64,000 nucleotides of DNA from Marinobacter sp. THAF197a (GTDB lineage: Bacteria; Pseudomonadota; Gammaproteobacteria; Pseudomonadales; Oleiphilaceae), in contig NZ_CP045324.1 in the NCBI RefSeq assembly GCF_009363275.1, forward strand, positions 2,914,001 through 2,978,000, written 5' to 3'. Position 1 is the first letter of the stretch; each line of letters starts with the position of its first letter. Below are positions 18,170 to 28,025 of the stretch, piece after piece. The translations under genes and the position numbers were made by a program. The notes under the pieces were generated by a model. It was not told where the DNA came from and searched no databases. It saw only the letters and a program-made list of their open reading frames with translations.

Positions 18170-19129
18170 TTACCAGTTCAGCTCCCCGGGGGCCGGTTCC
18201 GGCCTTTCCTCGAACCAGTCTCCCCGTTCCAGCCGCTCTCTCGCTTCCTGCTGCTGTTCTTCCGTCGGCCGGGTGAGGTCAATCAACGGCTGATCGGACC
18301 TGCCCGCGCCGGTTTCGATGCTGTCAGCGGCTTTTTTGTTGAGCACGATGATCGAGATCCGGCGGTTCACCGGGGCTGTCGGGTTTTCCTTGTCGAACAA
18401 TACAGAATCACTCAGCCCCACCACCCGGGCAATCTGCTGAAGGCGCACGCCGCCTGCAACCAGGGCACGCCGGGCCGTGTTGGCACGGTCTGCCGACAAC
18501 TCCCAGTTGGTATAACCGGGCCGGCCAACAAATGGCGTGGCGTCGGTGTGCCCGGTAATGCTGAGTTTGTTATTGACCGAACCGAGAGTTCGGGCCAGCT
18601 CAAACAGAATGTCCTGGGAATAGTATTTGAGTTCAGCACGCCCACTGTCGAACATCGGGCGGCCAGAGCGATCGACAATCTGGATTCTCAACCCCTCATC
18701 GGTGATGTCGATCAGCAATTGATCCTTGAATTCCTGCAAGGTCTCGCTTTGCTCAATCCGCTCCTGAAGCTCCTGGAACAACTGTTCCATGCGACGCTGT
18801 TCGAGCGTGTCAGCCAGTTGGTCAACCACTTCATCCTGGATCTGGACAGGACTTGATTCGATGTCCTGGGTCGCTTCGTTGATAACCGACGCACTGCCCC
18901 CCAGGTCCACCGGGCTGCGAGCACCGCCTTCCATGAATCCGACGGGGTCTTTGAAATAGCCCTCAACCGCCAGTTTCTGTTCCGGAGACGCTGTGGCCGT
19001 CAGCCAGAGCACCAGAAAGAACGCCATCATGGCGGTGGCAAAGTCTGCAAAGGCCACCTTCCAGGAGCCACCGTGATGGCCCCCGACCACTTTTTTCTTG
19101 CGCTTGATGATGATCGGCTGTTCTTCCAC
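18170..19129 (-). CDS. motB: Flagellar stator protein MotB
   Basis: Peptidoglycan-anchored stator subunit. The 319-residue protein has a basic cytoplasmic N-terminus (KRKKK) and one membrane helix at about 26-46 with the proton-carrying aspartate at position 29 (AFADFATAMM). A plug/linker region precedes an OmpA-like domain containing LSITGHTDATPF. The aspartate context favours a proton-driven stator. It follows motA after 32 bp. Confidence 0.94.
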   Translation of the reverse strand: MEEQPIIIKRKKKVVGGHHGGSWKVAFADFATAMMAFFLVLWLTATASPEQKLAVEGYFKDPVGFMEGGARSPVDLGGSASVINEATQDIESSPVQIQDEVVDQLADTLEQRRMEQLFQELQERIEQSETLQEFKDQLLIDITDEGLRIQIVDRSGRPMFDSGRAELKYYSQDILFELARTLGSVNNKLSITGHTDATPFVGRPGYTNWELSADRANTARRALVAGGVRLQQIARVVGLSDSVLFDKENPTAPVNRRISIIVLNKKAADSIETGAGRSDQPLIDLTRPTEEQQQEARERLERGDWFEERPEPAPGELNW

Positions 19130-19161
19130 AACTCAACTCCGGGCGATTAAGACGCAGCTCG

Positions 19162-20013
19162 TCACTTCGAACGAACGTGGTCGTTGAGTTCCTGGAAACC
19201 AGGTCGTTTATCCGTGGGTAACGACTTGCGGCCGAATTCAATGGCCATCTGGGGCGCCTGGCCAGACACCGTGGCAACGATGGCTGATTTCACACATTCA
19301 TAAGCCTTCAGCTCGTACTTGGCTGAGTGTTCCATGGAAATAGACATGGGGCCGACAAAGCCATAACCCATCCAGATGCCCAAGAACGTACCTACCAGAG
19401 CCGCTGCCACACTCAGGCCGATTTTCTCGGGCCCCTCGGTGAGGAAGTTCATGGTGATGACAATACCCAGTACCGCCGCCACGATACCAAGGCCCGGCAA
19501 GGCGTCGGCGATCTTGTTGACCGCGTGAGCGGGCTCTTCCAGCTCATGCTGACGGCTGTCGATCTCGTTTTCCATCATGCCTTCCAGCTCATGGGGCGCC
19601 ATGTTGCCGGAACTGATAATGCGAAGGTAGTCGGTGATGAAATCCAGAAGATCGCGGGATTTCATGATGGCCGGGTAACGGGTGAAGATCTGGCTGTTTT
19701 CCGGGTTGTCGATGTCCTCTTCAATGGCCATGACCCCCTGCTTGCGAGATTTGTCGAACACCTCATATAGCAGGCTGAGCAAATCCATATAGTAGGATTT
19801 GTTGAACGGCGAGCCGGTCAACAACCGCATGATGCCCTGTCCTACCTCTTTCACCGTGTGCATGGGGTTGGCAATGATGAACGATCCAACCGCCGCGCCG
19901 CCAATGATCAAAATTTCGGTCGGCTGCCAAAGCACCATCAAATGGCCACCGTGCAGCACGTATCCGCCCAGCACACTCGCAACAACTATCACCGCACCAA
20001 TAATCAGCAGCAT
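19162..20013 (-). CDS. motA: Flagellar stator protein MotA
   Basis: Integral membrane stator subunit that couples ion flow to torque. The 283-residue protein has two N-terminal helices (about 1-22 and 32-50), a cytoplasmic loop with a charged central part, and two C-terminal helices around the PGLGIVAAVLGIVITM and GTFLGIWMGYGFVGP segments. No obvious Shine-Dalgarno precedes the ATG. It is placed between psd and motB as in Pseudomonas. Confidence 0.94.
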   Translation of the reverse strand: MLLIIGAVIVVASVLGGYVLHGGHLMVLWQPTEILIIGGAAVGSFIIANPMHTVKEVGQGIMRLLTGSPFNKSYYMDLLSLLYEVFDKSRKQGVMAIEEDIDNPENSQIFTRYPAIMKSRDLLDFITDYLRIISSGNMAPHELEGMMENEIDSRQHELEEPAHAVNKIADALPGLGIVAAVLGIVITMNFLTEGPEKIGLSVAAALVGTFLGIWMGYGFVGPMSISMEHSAKYELKAYECVKSAIVATVSGQAPQMAIEFGRKSLPTDKRPGFQELNDHVRSK

Positions 20014-20200
20014 GGAAAGATATACGCCTTTTGTTATCTCGTTAACGACCGAGGTCAGTCACGGGTTCTCCACCCCGACCGGGGCGAGCTGTGCCCTGAT
20101 AATAGCAAGGCTCTGAACGAACAGCGAAGGCGTGAAACAATTTCTATACACGGGGCCGCTTTTGTTACACTGCCGCCTCTGTTCTTACCGAGACTTATTG

Positions 20201-21067
20201 ATGTTTGACAAACTGTTCGTACTGAGCCAATACATTACGCCCCAACGCGCTGTCTCTCGACTGGCAGGTCGCCTGGCCGACAGCACGAGCGCCCCGGCCA
20301 TGAAAAACCGCGTTGTTAGCTGGTTTATCGGCCGCTATGGCGTAAACATGAGCGAAGCAGCTGAGTCAGACCCTACCGCCTATCCCTCGTTCAATGCGTT
20401 TTTTACCCGCGCCCTCAAACCCGGCGTGCGCAGTGTGGCAGAAGGCAGCGATGTATTTGTCAGTCCGGTCGACGGTACCATCAGCCAACTAGGGCAGATC
20501 AGTAACGACAGAGTTTTCCAGGCCAAGGGCCAGTCCTTCGGGCTGACGGAAATCCTCGGCGGTGACGACAGCCGGGCTGAGCCGTTCCGGCACGGGGAGT
20601 TCAGCACCATTTACCTGTCGCCCAAAGACTACCACCGCATTCATATGCCCATGGCCGGCACACTGCGGGAGATGGTCTATGTTCCGGGCAAGTTCTTCTC
20701 GGTGAACCCGGTTACCGCGGCGCATGTTCCCAACCTGTTCGCCAGAAATGAACGCGTTGTCTGCATTTTCGATACCGAGGCAGGTCCCATGGCCCTGGTT
20801 CTGGTGGGCGCGATGATCGTGGGCAGCATGGAAACCACCTGGGCCGGAGTAATTGCGCCGGAACCTACACAGATAACCCGCTGGGTTTATCAGGGCGAAG
20901 ACGCGATCAGTTTTGAGAAAGGTGAGGAAATGGGCCGGTTCCGTCTGGGCTCCACGGTTGTCCTGGCAATGCCCAAGGGCGCGGTAACCTGGGACGCCAA
21001 TCAGGTTCCCGGCAAAAGCGTACGCATGGGCGAAGCGTTTGGCCGGGTAGCCAGCAAGAACACCTGA
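20201..21067 (+). CDS. psd: Phosphatidylserine decarboxylase proenzyme
   Basis: Pyruvoyl-dependent membrane enzyme that makes phosphatidylethanolamine. The 288-residue protein starts MFDKLFVLSQYITPQ. An in-frame start at 20132 gives a 23-residue extension unlike the family, so I use 20201. The autocleavage site LGST is at 249-252, with cleavage between Gly250 and Ser251. The VSPVDGTI and HRIHMPMAG motifs are present. It ends 8 bp from the convergent epmA stop. Confidence 0.95.
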   Translation: MFDKLFVLSQYITPQRAVSRLAGRLADSTSAPAMKNRVVSWFIGRYGVNMSEAAESDPTAYPSFNAFFTRALKPGVRSVAEGSDVFVSPVDGTISQLGQISNDRVFQAKGQSFGLTEILGGDDSRAEPFRHGEFSTIYLSPKDYHRIHMPMAGTLREMVYVPGKFFSVNPVTAAHVPNLFARNERVVCIFDTEAGPMALVLVGAMIVGSMETTWAGVIAPEPTQITRWVYQGEDAISFEKGEEMGRFRLGSTVVLAMPKGAVTWDANQVPGKSVRMGEAFGRVASKNT

Positions 21068-21075
21068 GACCTGGC

Positions 21076-22047
21076 TCAGGCGCGCTCGACCGGAAACGCC
21101 AGCACGTCTTCTATCCGCTCAGCCCCGGTTTTCAGCATCAGCAGGCGGTCCAAGCCCAGGGCCACACCGGAACACTCGGGCAGCCCGGCGTCCAGGGCTG
21201 CCAGAAAACTCTGATCAACAGCCATTTCCCCCTTGCCCGCCGCTTTTCGGCGGCGGTTGTCCTGTTCGAACCGGGCTCGCTGCTCAACCGGATCGGTCAG
21301 CTCCCAGTAACCGTTGCACAACTCAAGCCCGTCAATGTAGAGCTCGAATCGATGCGCTACCGGGAAGCCATCGTCGTCTGCGGTCACTTTGGCCAAGGCT
21401 GCCTGACTAGCCGGATACCGGGTAATGAACACCGGCCGGCCCTGCCCCAACAGTGGCTCCACCCTGAAGCTCATCACCAGGTCCAGGCAATCATCACGCC
21501 CCATGCCGGCCAACTGCTCCGGCTCCAGCCATTGCTGACAGTACTGGTACAGGTCGTGATCCGTGATGGCCATCGGATCGATGCCGGCAAGCGCCTGCAG
21601 GGCCTCACGGTAGGTCAGCACATCCGGGCGATCACATCCCAGCCAGTCACACACCAGGTCAGCCACTTCGGCCATCATCGCCGTGTCGTCCAGGCCCACC
21701 CGGTACCATTCCAGCAACGAAAATTCGGGGTTATGGCGGCTACCACGCTCGCCATTACGGAATACCCGGGCAATCTGATAGATACATCCCGAGCCCGCCG
21801 CCAGCAGGCGTTTCATGTGATATTCAGGGGAGGTCTGCAACCAGCCGCCGGAAACTCCCGCAGCGTTGACCGCCGCCGCGATACCGTCGAGGTTGATATC
21901 GGTGACGCCATGCCGGCCGAGCACCGGCGTTTCCACCTCCAAAACACCCCGCTCTGCAAAAAAGCCGCGCACCCAGGCTAGCTGTTGTGCACGGCTTTTC
22001 AGATGCTCCCGCGAGGCAGAAGGCTGCCAGACAGGCTGATCGGTCAT
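21076..22047 (-). CDS. epmA: EF-P lysine lysyltransferase EpmA (PoxA/GenX)
   Basis: Class II lysyl-tRNA synthetase-like enzyme lacking the anticodon domain. It attaches (R)-beta-lysine to the conserved lysine of EF-P. The 323-residue protein has motif 2 (FRNGERGSRHNPEFSLLEWYR) and motif 3 (GVALGLDRLLML). It starts 7 bp after the efp stop, so substrate and modifying enzyme are co-expressed. Confidence 0.95.
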   Translation of the reverse strand: MTDQPVWQPSASREHLKSRAQQLAWVRGFFAERGVLEVETPVLGRHGVTDINLDGIAAAVNAAGVSGGWLQTSPEYHMKRLLAAGSGCIYQIARVFRNGERGSRHNPEFSLLEWYRVGLDDTAMMAEVADLVCDWLGCDRPDVLTYREALQALAGIDPMAITDHDLYQYCQQWLEPEQLAGMGRDDCLDLVMSFRVEPLLGQGRPVFITRYPASQAALAKVTADDDGFPVAHRFELYIDGLELCNGYWELTDPVEQRARFEQDNRRRKAAGKGEMAVDQSFLAALDAGLPECSGVALGLDRLLMLKTGAERIEDVLAFPVERA

Positions 22048-22054
22048 TGTCGGA

Positions 22055-22630
22055 TCAGCTGCTCTTGACGCGGTTAACGTACTCGCCAGAGCGGGTGTCT
22101 ACTTTCAACACCTCACCAATGGTGATGAACAAAGGCACGTTCACCACGGCGCCGGTAGACAGTGTTGCCGGCTTGGAACCACCCTGGGCGGTGTCACCTT
22201 TCATACCCGGATCGGTATCCACTACTTCCAGCTCGACAAAGTTCGGCGGTGTGACGGTGAGCGGCGCGCCGTTGTACAGGGTCACGGTGTAAACATCCTG
22301 CTCTTTCAGCCACTTGACGGTGTCGCCCACGGCCTTGGCATCGGCAGCGTACTGTTCGAACGAGCCGTCGGTCAGCATGAAATGCCAGAACTCGCCGTCG
22401 GTGTACAGGTATTCCATGTCCTGGTCCATCACATCCGCGGCTTCCAGACTCTCACCGGATTTGAACGTACGCTCCCAGACCCGGTTGGTCATAAGGTTGC
22501 GCAATTTAACGCGGTTGAACGCCTGCCCCTTACCGGGCTTGACGAACTCGTTCTCCAGCATGATACAGGGGTCGCCATCCAGCAAAACTTTGAGACCGCT
22601 GCGAAATTCGTTGGTAGAATATGAAGCCAT
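22055..22630 (-). CDS. efp: Translation elongation factor P
   Basis: Relieves ribosome stalling at polyproline stretches. The 191-residue protein has the KOW-like N-domain with the modification site in KPGKGQAF, where Lys34 is the residue expected to carry beta-lysine. Two OB domains follow. The presence of both epmA and epmB beside it supports lysine-type modification rather than rhamnosylation (EarP) or 5-aminopentanol. The divergent epmB starts 45 bp away. Confidence 0.96.
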   Translation of the reverse strand: MASYSTNEFRSGLKVLLDGDPCIMLENEFVKPGKGQAFNRVKLRNLMTNRVWERTFKSGESLEAADVMDQDMEYLYTDGEFWHFMLTDGSFEQYAADAKAVGDTVKWLKEQDVYTVTLYNGAPLTVTPPNFVELEVVDTDPGMKGDTAQGGSKPATLSTGAVVNVPLFITIGEVLKVDTRSGEYVNRVKSS

Positions 22631-22675
22631 GAAATGTCCACCTGACAGACTGTCGTTAAAATTTCAAAGGTCGCT

Positions 22676-23779
22676 ATGATACAGCGAACCCCTGCCCGTA
22701 TAGAAGCCCGTAACGAAGAGCCTTCATTGATCGCTACCGAACAGCGTCAACAGCCCCACAATTCGGCTAAAGGCTGGCAACAGATTCTGGCAGAATCCGT
22801 TACCTGCCCGGAGCAGCTGCTTGGGCGCCTGAACCTGCCGGCGGAGCCCTGGCTCAAGGGTGCCAGCGCGGGCCACCAACTGTTTCCCGTGCGGGTGCCC
22901 GAGCCGTTCATACGGCGAATGACTCCGGGTGACCCCAACGACCCCCTGTTGCGACAGGTACTGCCGCTGGCGGAAGAATCGCGACAACAAGCAGGTTATG
23001 TGCGCGATCCGCTGCAAGAGAACAACGCCATCCAGACCACAGGGCTGATCCGCAAGTACCAGAGCCGGGCACTGCTGATGGTAACGGGCCAGTGTGCAAT
23101 CAACTGTCGCTACTGCTTTCGCCGCCACTTCCCCTATGAATCCCAGCGGCTCGGTCCGGATGACCGCCAGCAGGTTCTGGCGACCCTGAAAGCCGCCCCC
23201 GAAATTAACGAAGTGATCTTCAGCGGTGGTGATCCACTGGCAGTGAATGACCGGCTATTGGCGCAATGGGCCGAAGCCCTGGCAGGCATACCGCATATCA
23301 AGCGACTGCGAATACACAGCCGGCTACCGGTCGTTATTCCGCAACGGGTGTGCGACGCCCTGCTGGACTGGCTTGGCAATTCGCCACTTCAGAAAATCCT
23401 CGTGGTGCATGTTAATCACCCGGCAGAGCTAGACTCAGACACACGAAAAGCCTTTGCGCGCCTTCGCGAAGTGGGGGTGACCCTGCTCAACCAGAGCGTG
23501 ATCCTGAAAGGGGTCAATGACTCAGCCAACATCCTGGCCCGGCTGAGTGAAGACCTGTTTGATTCGGGCGTTATGCCCTACTACCTGCACGCGTTTGATC
23601 CCGTTGCAGGCGCCCATCACTTTGATGTCAGCGACCAAGCGGCGGCAGCGCTGGTTCGGGCGCTTATGAAGCGGCTGCCGGGCTTTCTGGTTCCAAGGCT
23701 GGTCAGGGAACTGCCCGGGGAGACCAGTAAAACCCCTATTTTCACAGGCGATAATCAGGCCAACATCAGCGTAACGTGA
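22676..23779 (+). CDS. epmB: EF-P beta-lysylation protein EpmB (lysine 2,3-aminomutase-like)
   Basis: Radical SAM, PLP-dependent enzyme that converts (S)-alpha-lysine to (R)-beta-lysine for EF-P. The 367-residue protein has the cluster cysteines C140, C144 and C147 (CAINCRYC), the SGGDPL motif, and a C-terminal YYLHAFDPVAGAHHF segment typical of lysine aminomutases. It is divergent from efp-epmA. AAGG lies upstream of the ATG. Confidence 0.94.
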   Translation: MIQRTPARIEARNEEPSLIATEQRQQPHNSAKGWQQILAESVTCPEQLLGRLNLPAEPWLKGASAGHQLFPVRVPEPFIRRMTPGDPNDPLLRQVLPLAEESRQQAGYVRDPLQENNAIQTTGLIRKYQSRALLMVTGQCAINCRYCFRRHFPYESQRLGPDDRQQVLATLKAAPEINEVIFSGGDPLAVNDRLLAQWAEALAGIPHIKRLRIHSRLPVVIPQRVCDALLDWLGNSPLQKILVVHVNHPAELDSDTRKAFARLREVGVTLLNQSVILKGVNDSANILARLSEDLFDSGVMPYYLHAFDPVAGAHHFDVSDQAAAALVRALMKRLPGFLVPRLVRELPGETSKTPIFTGDNQANISVT

Positions 23780-23897
23780 GACATGTCGCAAAAGCGGTCC
23801 CACTTACACTTGTCAAAGATTGTCAACTCATGATCTTCTCGCTTTTTGTTATTGGTTTGCTATCTTAAAGTTCTATAGGTAAAGACAATAAAAGCAT

Positions 23898-23929
23898 GTA
23901 TTTTCGACACTTTCGGTCGATACATACTC
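23898..23929. promoter_or_regulatory. Imperfect inverted repeat upstream of the PilZ-like gene
   Basis: The sequence has TGTAT and CGAC on the left, mirrored by GTCG and ATACA on the right, around an 8-nt centre, about 30 bp before the start codon. It could be an operator or a leader hairpin. Nothing identifies a regulator. Confidence 0.3.
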
Positions 23930-23957
23930 AAAGCGACTCAAACACTGGCGTGAGATC

Positions 23958-25769
23958 ATGGAAGGCAATATTCTGAAACCTGAACTGAAGGTTCCTGAAC
24001 AGAAAACCGCAAGCCTGTCGTTTTGCGATACGACACCCAAGGCCTTTCGTCTGTGGATTGACCAGCTACCGATGGCCAACATCGGTGAGGCATCCCGCCA
24101 GCTTTACCATGCGATTATTGAACTGAACCACCTGTTTCTGGCTCCGCAGCAACGAATGCAGTTCCTTGAGCTGGTTCGCGAGAAAATTCATTTTGTCTGC
24201 AACGAGTTGTCACGGCACTTTCTGGGCCTGGCCATCGCCCTGCCCGAGAAACAGCGCAAGATTGCCAACCTGGCCCAGGCCCTGCAGCTTCATCTGGCCA
24301 GCGGCTATAAATTGTGTGTACTGGAATATCTGGATAACGGCGGTCTGGACAAAAATCGCCGCCACGTTGCCGCCGCCATTCACCGCGCCACGTCCGAGCT
24401 GGGCGCCACGATTGTCCGCTCCCATCAGCTCTACTGCCCAAGCCCGGCCCTGAGCTGGCTGGAATGCCACCGTCTGTACCGGTTTGCGCACCGGAACAAA
24501 CTGGCCGCACTGGAAATCGATGACGACACCCTGACCCATCGCCGCGCCAGTACGGTGGCCGACAGTTACAAACGCATTCTCCTGCTGGGCTGCGCCCGCC
24601 CCAATCAACTCCGCCAGGCTGAGCTGACGCAGGTTTATGAGCTGTTCGAGTCCTGGACCGAGTTCTGCCAGTGCGGCCCGGACATTGGAACTGACAGCCT
24701 GTTCGTGATCAACATGGAACTGGACAACCCGCCAGTCTATCGGAGCTTGCTGGAAAACAAGCCGGGGGACGAGAGCTGCGGTTTTGACACCAAAGATCTT
24801 TCCACGCAGCTGGCCGAGGTGCTGCACGCCAGGCGCAGCCACGAGAAAGATACTACGCGGCTACAGGTATCGTCCAAAATCAGCGACACCCTGCTCACAC
24901 ATCTCAGCCAGGCGCTGGGTATTCTGGCCAAGCGGAATTTCAACCGCATTTCCAGCCAGGGCACGCTGGAGGTCTGCGTCGGCCTGACGGCCACCCACTA
25001 TTTCGTCGCCGGTGAAAAGACCTTTGCCGAGTTCCTGAACGGCAACGAAACCATTGATCCCGAGCAGGAAAACCGGTTTGTCCGTAATGCCAACCGGAAC
25101 ACGGACGCCTGGGCCGGAGCCCACGACGCGGGCCCAAGTGAGGACAGGCTGCACGCGGCCGATGCACCGATCAACTTCAAGTCGGGTACCGGGGCCGCCA
25201 TACCCACGGGACAGGAGAAGAGCCGCCCCCGCTCCCATCATGCACTGCTGATCAACACCAGCCCGGGTGGCTACTGCGTTGCCTGGGAAACCAATGTGCC
25301 GGCCTCCCTGCAGGCGGGTGAGATTCTTGGGGTACGGGAACAGAAATCCCATCCCTGGAGCATCGCCGTGGTGCGCTGGTTGCGTCAGGTCCGGAATCAG
25401 GGCACCCAGATCGGCATTGAGTTGCTGGCCCCCAGTGCCGCGCCTTGCGGGGTTCGATTGATCCAGAAAGTGGGCAACAGCAGCGAATACCTCCGGGGGC
25501 TGCTGCTGCCTGAAATCAGCGTCGTCAATCAGGCTGCGACCCTGATTACCCCAAGGCTGCCCTTCCAGAGTGGCAGCCGCATCTCATTGCTGCACGATGG
25601 CCGGGAAGATCAGGGACAACTGCTCAAGAAGGTCTCTGCCACCGGTAGCATCAGCCAGTTTGAACTGAAACTGCAGAATCCGGCGGCCCTGGCCAGTCCG
25701 AATGGCGCCCCGCCATCAACGCCCGGCGCCACGGAAGACGAATTCGACTCCCTGTGGCCATCACTGTAA
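23958..25769 (+). CDS. Large cytoplasmic protein with a C-terminal PilZ-like domain, next to fimX
   Basis: A 603-residue soluble protein without signal peptide or membrane segments. The N-terminal 400 residues are mostly helical and I cannot assign them to a named domain. The C-terminal part (about 410-580) resembles PilZ-type beta-barrels: a NTSPGGY motif sits where c-di-GMP-binding PilZ proteins have D/NxSxxG, followed by IGIELLAP. It lies 109 bp upstream of fimX on the same strand. An orthologous gene occupies the same position between psd and fimX in Pseudomonas (recalled gene order). A role in type IV pilus or c-di-GMP signalling is inferred from context. Confidence 0.75.
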   Translation: MEGNILKPELKVPEQKTASLSFCDTTPKAFRLWIDQLPMANIGEASRQLYHAIIELNHLFLAPQQRMQFLELVREKIHFVCNELSRHFLGLAIALPEKQRKIANLAQALQLHLASGYKLCVLEYLDNGGLDKNRRHVAAAIHRATSELGATIVRSHQLYCPSPALSWLECHRLYRFAHRNKLAALEIDDDTLTHRRASTVADSYKRILLLGCARPNQLRQAELTQVYELFESWTEFCQCGPDIGTDSLFVINMELDNPPVYRSLLENKPGDESCGFDTKDLSTQLAEVLHARRSHEKDTTRLQVSSKISDTLLTHLSQALGILAKRNFNRISSQGTLEVCVGLTATHYFVAGEKTFAEFLNGNETIDPEQENRFVRNANRNTDAWAGAHDAGPSEDRLHAADAPINFKSGTGAAIPTGQEKSRPRSHHALLINTSPGGYCVAWETNVPASLQAGEILGVREQKSHPWSIAVVRWLRQVRNQGTQIGIELLAPSAAPCGVRLIQKVGNSSEYLRGLLLPEISVVNQAATLITPRLPFQSGSRISLLHDGREDQGQLLKKVSATGSISQFELKLQNPAALASPNGAPPSTPGATEDEFDSLWPSL

Positions 25770-25878
25770 CGCCAAAGGTCGGAAAGACTGTGAACCACGG
25801 CTACTGCCAGGGTTGTTATTGATCGCCAACCCCTGCATCATTCAGCGGAAGTGACCGTATCCATGAGAAGTCTTACGA

Positions 25879-27963
25879 ATGCAGAAAAAAAACGCGACCG
25901 TACACCTGCTGATTCTTGATCCATCTCAAAATGATGCTGAATCCATGGTCAGCCTGCTCCGCAACTCGGGCAAGGCCACCCGGGCACACCGTATAACCTC
26001 GGAAGAAGATCTGGAAGAAGCCCTGAAAACCAGTAACTGGGACCTACTGTTGGCCCGGGACCTGGAGCAGGAGTTCGGGCCGGATGACGCCCTGGCCATG
26101 GTCAAGCGCATGGACAAGGACATCCCCTTCGTTCTCCTGACCGAGGAAGTCAGCCGGGAAAGAACGGTGAACATTATCCGGGCCGGCGGGCAGGATGTTG
26201 TGCCGTTCGAGTACAAGGATCTGCTCGTGCTGGTGGTGAAACGCGAATTGGCCGCCCTGGAAGAGCGCCGCCGTCGTCGGGTTCTGGAGTCCCACCTGCG
26301 TGAGGCCGAACAGCGCTGCCAGCTGCTTCTGGAAAGCTCCAAGGACGCCATCGCCTACATCAACGATGGCATGCACATCTACGCCAACCAGTCCTACATG
26401 GAGTTCCTGGGCTACGACGACATTGACGACCTTATCTGCATCCCGGTTCTCGATACCCTGACCCCGGAAAGCCAGGACAAGTACAAAGACTTCATGAAGG
26501 CCTTTGCCGATGATGGCAAGGACGGCATGACCCTGAACTGTACCGCACGCCGCAGCGACGATCAGGAATTGAACGTAACCATGTCTGTCTCTGCCGCCAC
26601 CTATGATGGCGAAGCCTGCACGCAGATTGTCTTGCAGCCGGAACACAGCGATGCAGAGCTGGAAGAAAAGCTCAAACAGATCAGCAGCCAGGATCTGCTT
26701 ACGGGCCTGTATAACCGTCAATACCTGATGGACGCTCTGGCCCAGGCCATTGCCAATGCCGGCAAGAACAACCAGACCGGCGCCCTGGCCTACATCGCCC
26801 TGGACAACTTCATAAGCATGAAGGGCCAGGTCGGTATCGCCGGTGCCGATCTGTTGCTGGGTGATCTGGCCTCGCTGCTAAAAGAACAGGCCGGCGAGGA
26901 AGTGACGCTGGCCAGGCTGAGCGATGATGCCTTCTGCCTGATGTGCCTGCCCTGCGATGAGAAACATATGGAAAGCATTGCTGAGCGGGTCCGCAAAGCG
27001 GTTGAAGATCATCTGTTCGACATCAACGGCAAGACGGTACCGCTGACAGTGTCCATCGGTGTAGCCGCGATTACGGAGAATTCGCCCAAGGCAGAGGAAC
27101 TGATGGGGCGTGCCCATACTGCCTCCGCTGAGGTTAAGAAGCTCGAAGGCCATGAACGTGGTAACGGGATCGTGGTCTATAATCCCGCCCAGTACGAAAG
27201 CCTTGATGAGAGCAACTCGGTTGAGGCTATCCTCAAGGCCCTGGACGACAACCGCTTCCGGCTGCTGTTCCAGCCTATCATCAACCTGCGTGGTGAGGGC
27301 GAAGAGCATTACGAGGCCTTCGTTCGCATGCTCGACAAAGACAACGAGGAAGTCTCTCCCTACGACTTCCTGCCCCCCATGGGGCCGAGCGACACGGCCA
27401 TCAAGATTGACCGCTGGGTGATCCTGCAAACCATCAAACAGCTGGCAAGCCACCGGTCACGGGGTCATGACACCAGGCTGTTCCTGAACATCACCGCCGA
27501 GACACTGCAGGACAAAACCTTTACGCCCTGGCTCAGCGTTGCCCTCAAGGCGGCTCGCCTGCCGGGAGACTCACTGATTTTCCAGATCCGCGAAGGCGAT
27601 GCCAACAACTACATGAAGCAGGCCAAGGAGTTCACCAAAGCAGTACACGAACTTCACAGTAAGGTATCCATTGCCCAGTTTGGCTGCGCCCTGAATCCGT
27701 TCAACACGCTCAAGCACATTGACGCCGACTACGTGAAGATTGACGGCTCGTTCACGGAAGAAATCCAGAAGAGCGATGAAGCCAAGGAGCAGGTCAAGGA
27801 AATGGTCAAGAGCCTGCAGAATGCCGGCAAGCTCACCATCATACCGCTGGTAGAGAACGCCAGTGTACTGGCAACGCTGTGGCAGGCCGGGGTGAACTAT
27901 ATCCAGGGTTATTACCTGCAGGCACCAGTCCCGGAGATGAACTACGACTTCGGGGACCACTGA
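25879..27963 (+). CDS. fimX: FimX-like degenerate GGDEF/EAL c-di-GMP receptor for type IV pili
   Basis: A 694-residue four-domain protein: receiver-like (1-125), PAS (about 145-255), GGDEF (about 270-420) and EAL (about 435-690). The GGDEF signature is replaced by RLSDDAF. In the EAL domain the motif reads EAF, and the metal-binding DDFG region reads AQFGCALN, so both activities are probably lost. This pattern, the length and the psd-X-fimX-serB-parC neighbourhood match Pseudomonas FimX, a polar c-di-GMP receptor required for twitching motility. An A-run follows the start codon. A strong terminator follows the gene. Confidence 0.9.
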   Translation: MQKKNATVHLLILDPSQNDAESMVSLLRNSGKATRAHRITSEEDLEEALKTSNWDLLLARDLEQEFGPDDALAMVKRMDKDIPFVLLTEEVSRERTVNIIRAGGQDVVPFEYKDLLVLVVKRELAALEERRRRRVLESHLREAEQRCQLLLESSKDAIAYINDGMHIYANQSYMEFLGYDDIDDLICIPVLDTLTPESQDKYKDFMKAFADDGKDGMTLNCTARRSDDQELNVTMSVSAATYDGEACTQIVLQPEHSDAELEEKLKQISSQDLLTGLYNRQYLMDALAQAIANAGKNNQTGALAYIALDNFISMKGQVGIAGADLLLGDLASLLKEQAGEEVTLARLSDDAFCLMCLPCDEKHMESIAERVRKAVEDHLFDINGKTVPLTVSIGVAAITENSPKAEELMGRAHTASAEVKKLEGHERGNGIVVYNPAQYESLDESNSVEAILKALDDNRFRLLFQPIINLRGEGEEHYEAFVRMLDKDNEEVSPYDFLPPMGPSDTAIKIDRWVILQTIKQLASHRSRGHDTRLFLNITAETLQDKTFTPWLSVALKAARLPGDSLIFQIREGDANNYMKQAKEFTKAVHELHSKVSIAQFGCALNPFNTLKHIDADYVKIDGSFTEEIQKSDEAKEQVKEMVKSLQNAGKLTIIPLVENASVLATLWQAGVNYIQGYYLQAPVPEMNYDFGDH

Positions 27964-27987
27964 CCGGACGCCAATTCCGGATTGAGT

Positions 27988-28021
27988 AAAAAGGGCGAGG
28001 TGTTAGAACCTCGCCCTTTTT
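27988..28021. terminator. Bidirectional terminator between fimX and serB
   Basis: Thirteen-bp perfect inverted repeat, AAAAAGGGCGAGG at 27988-28000 and CCTCGCCCTTTTT at 28009-28021, with an 8-nt loop. Runs of A and T flank it so it works in both directions between convergent genes. Confidence 0.9.
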
Positions 28022-28025
28022 GCAT

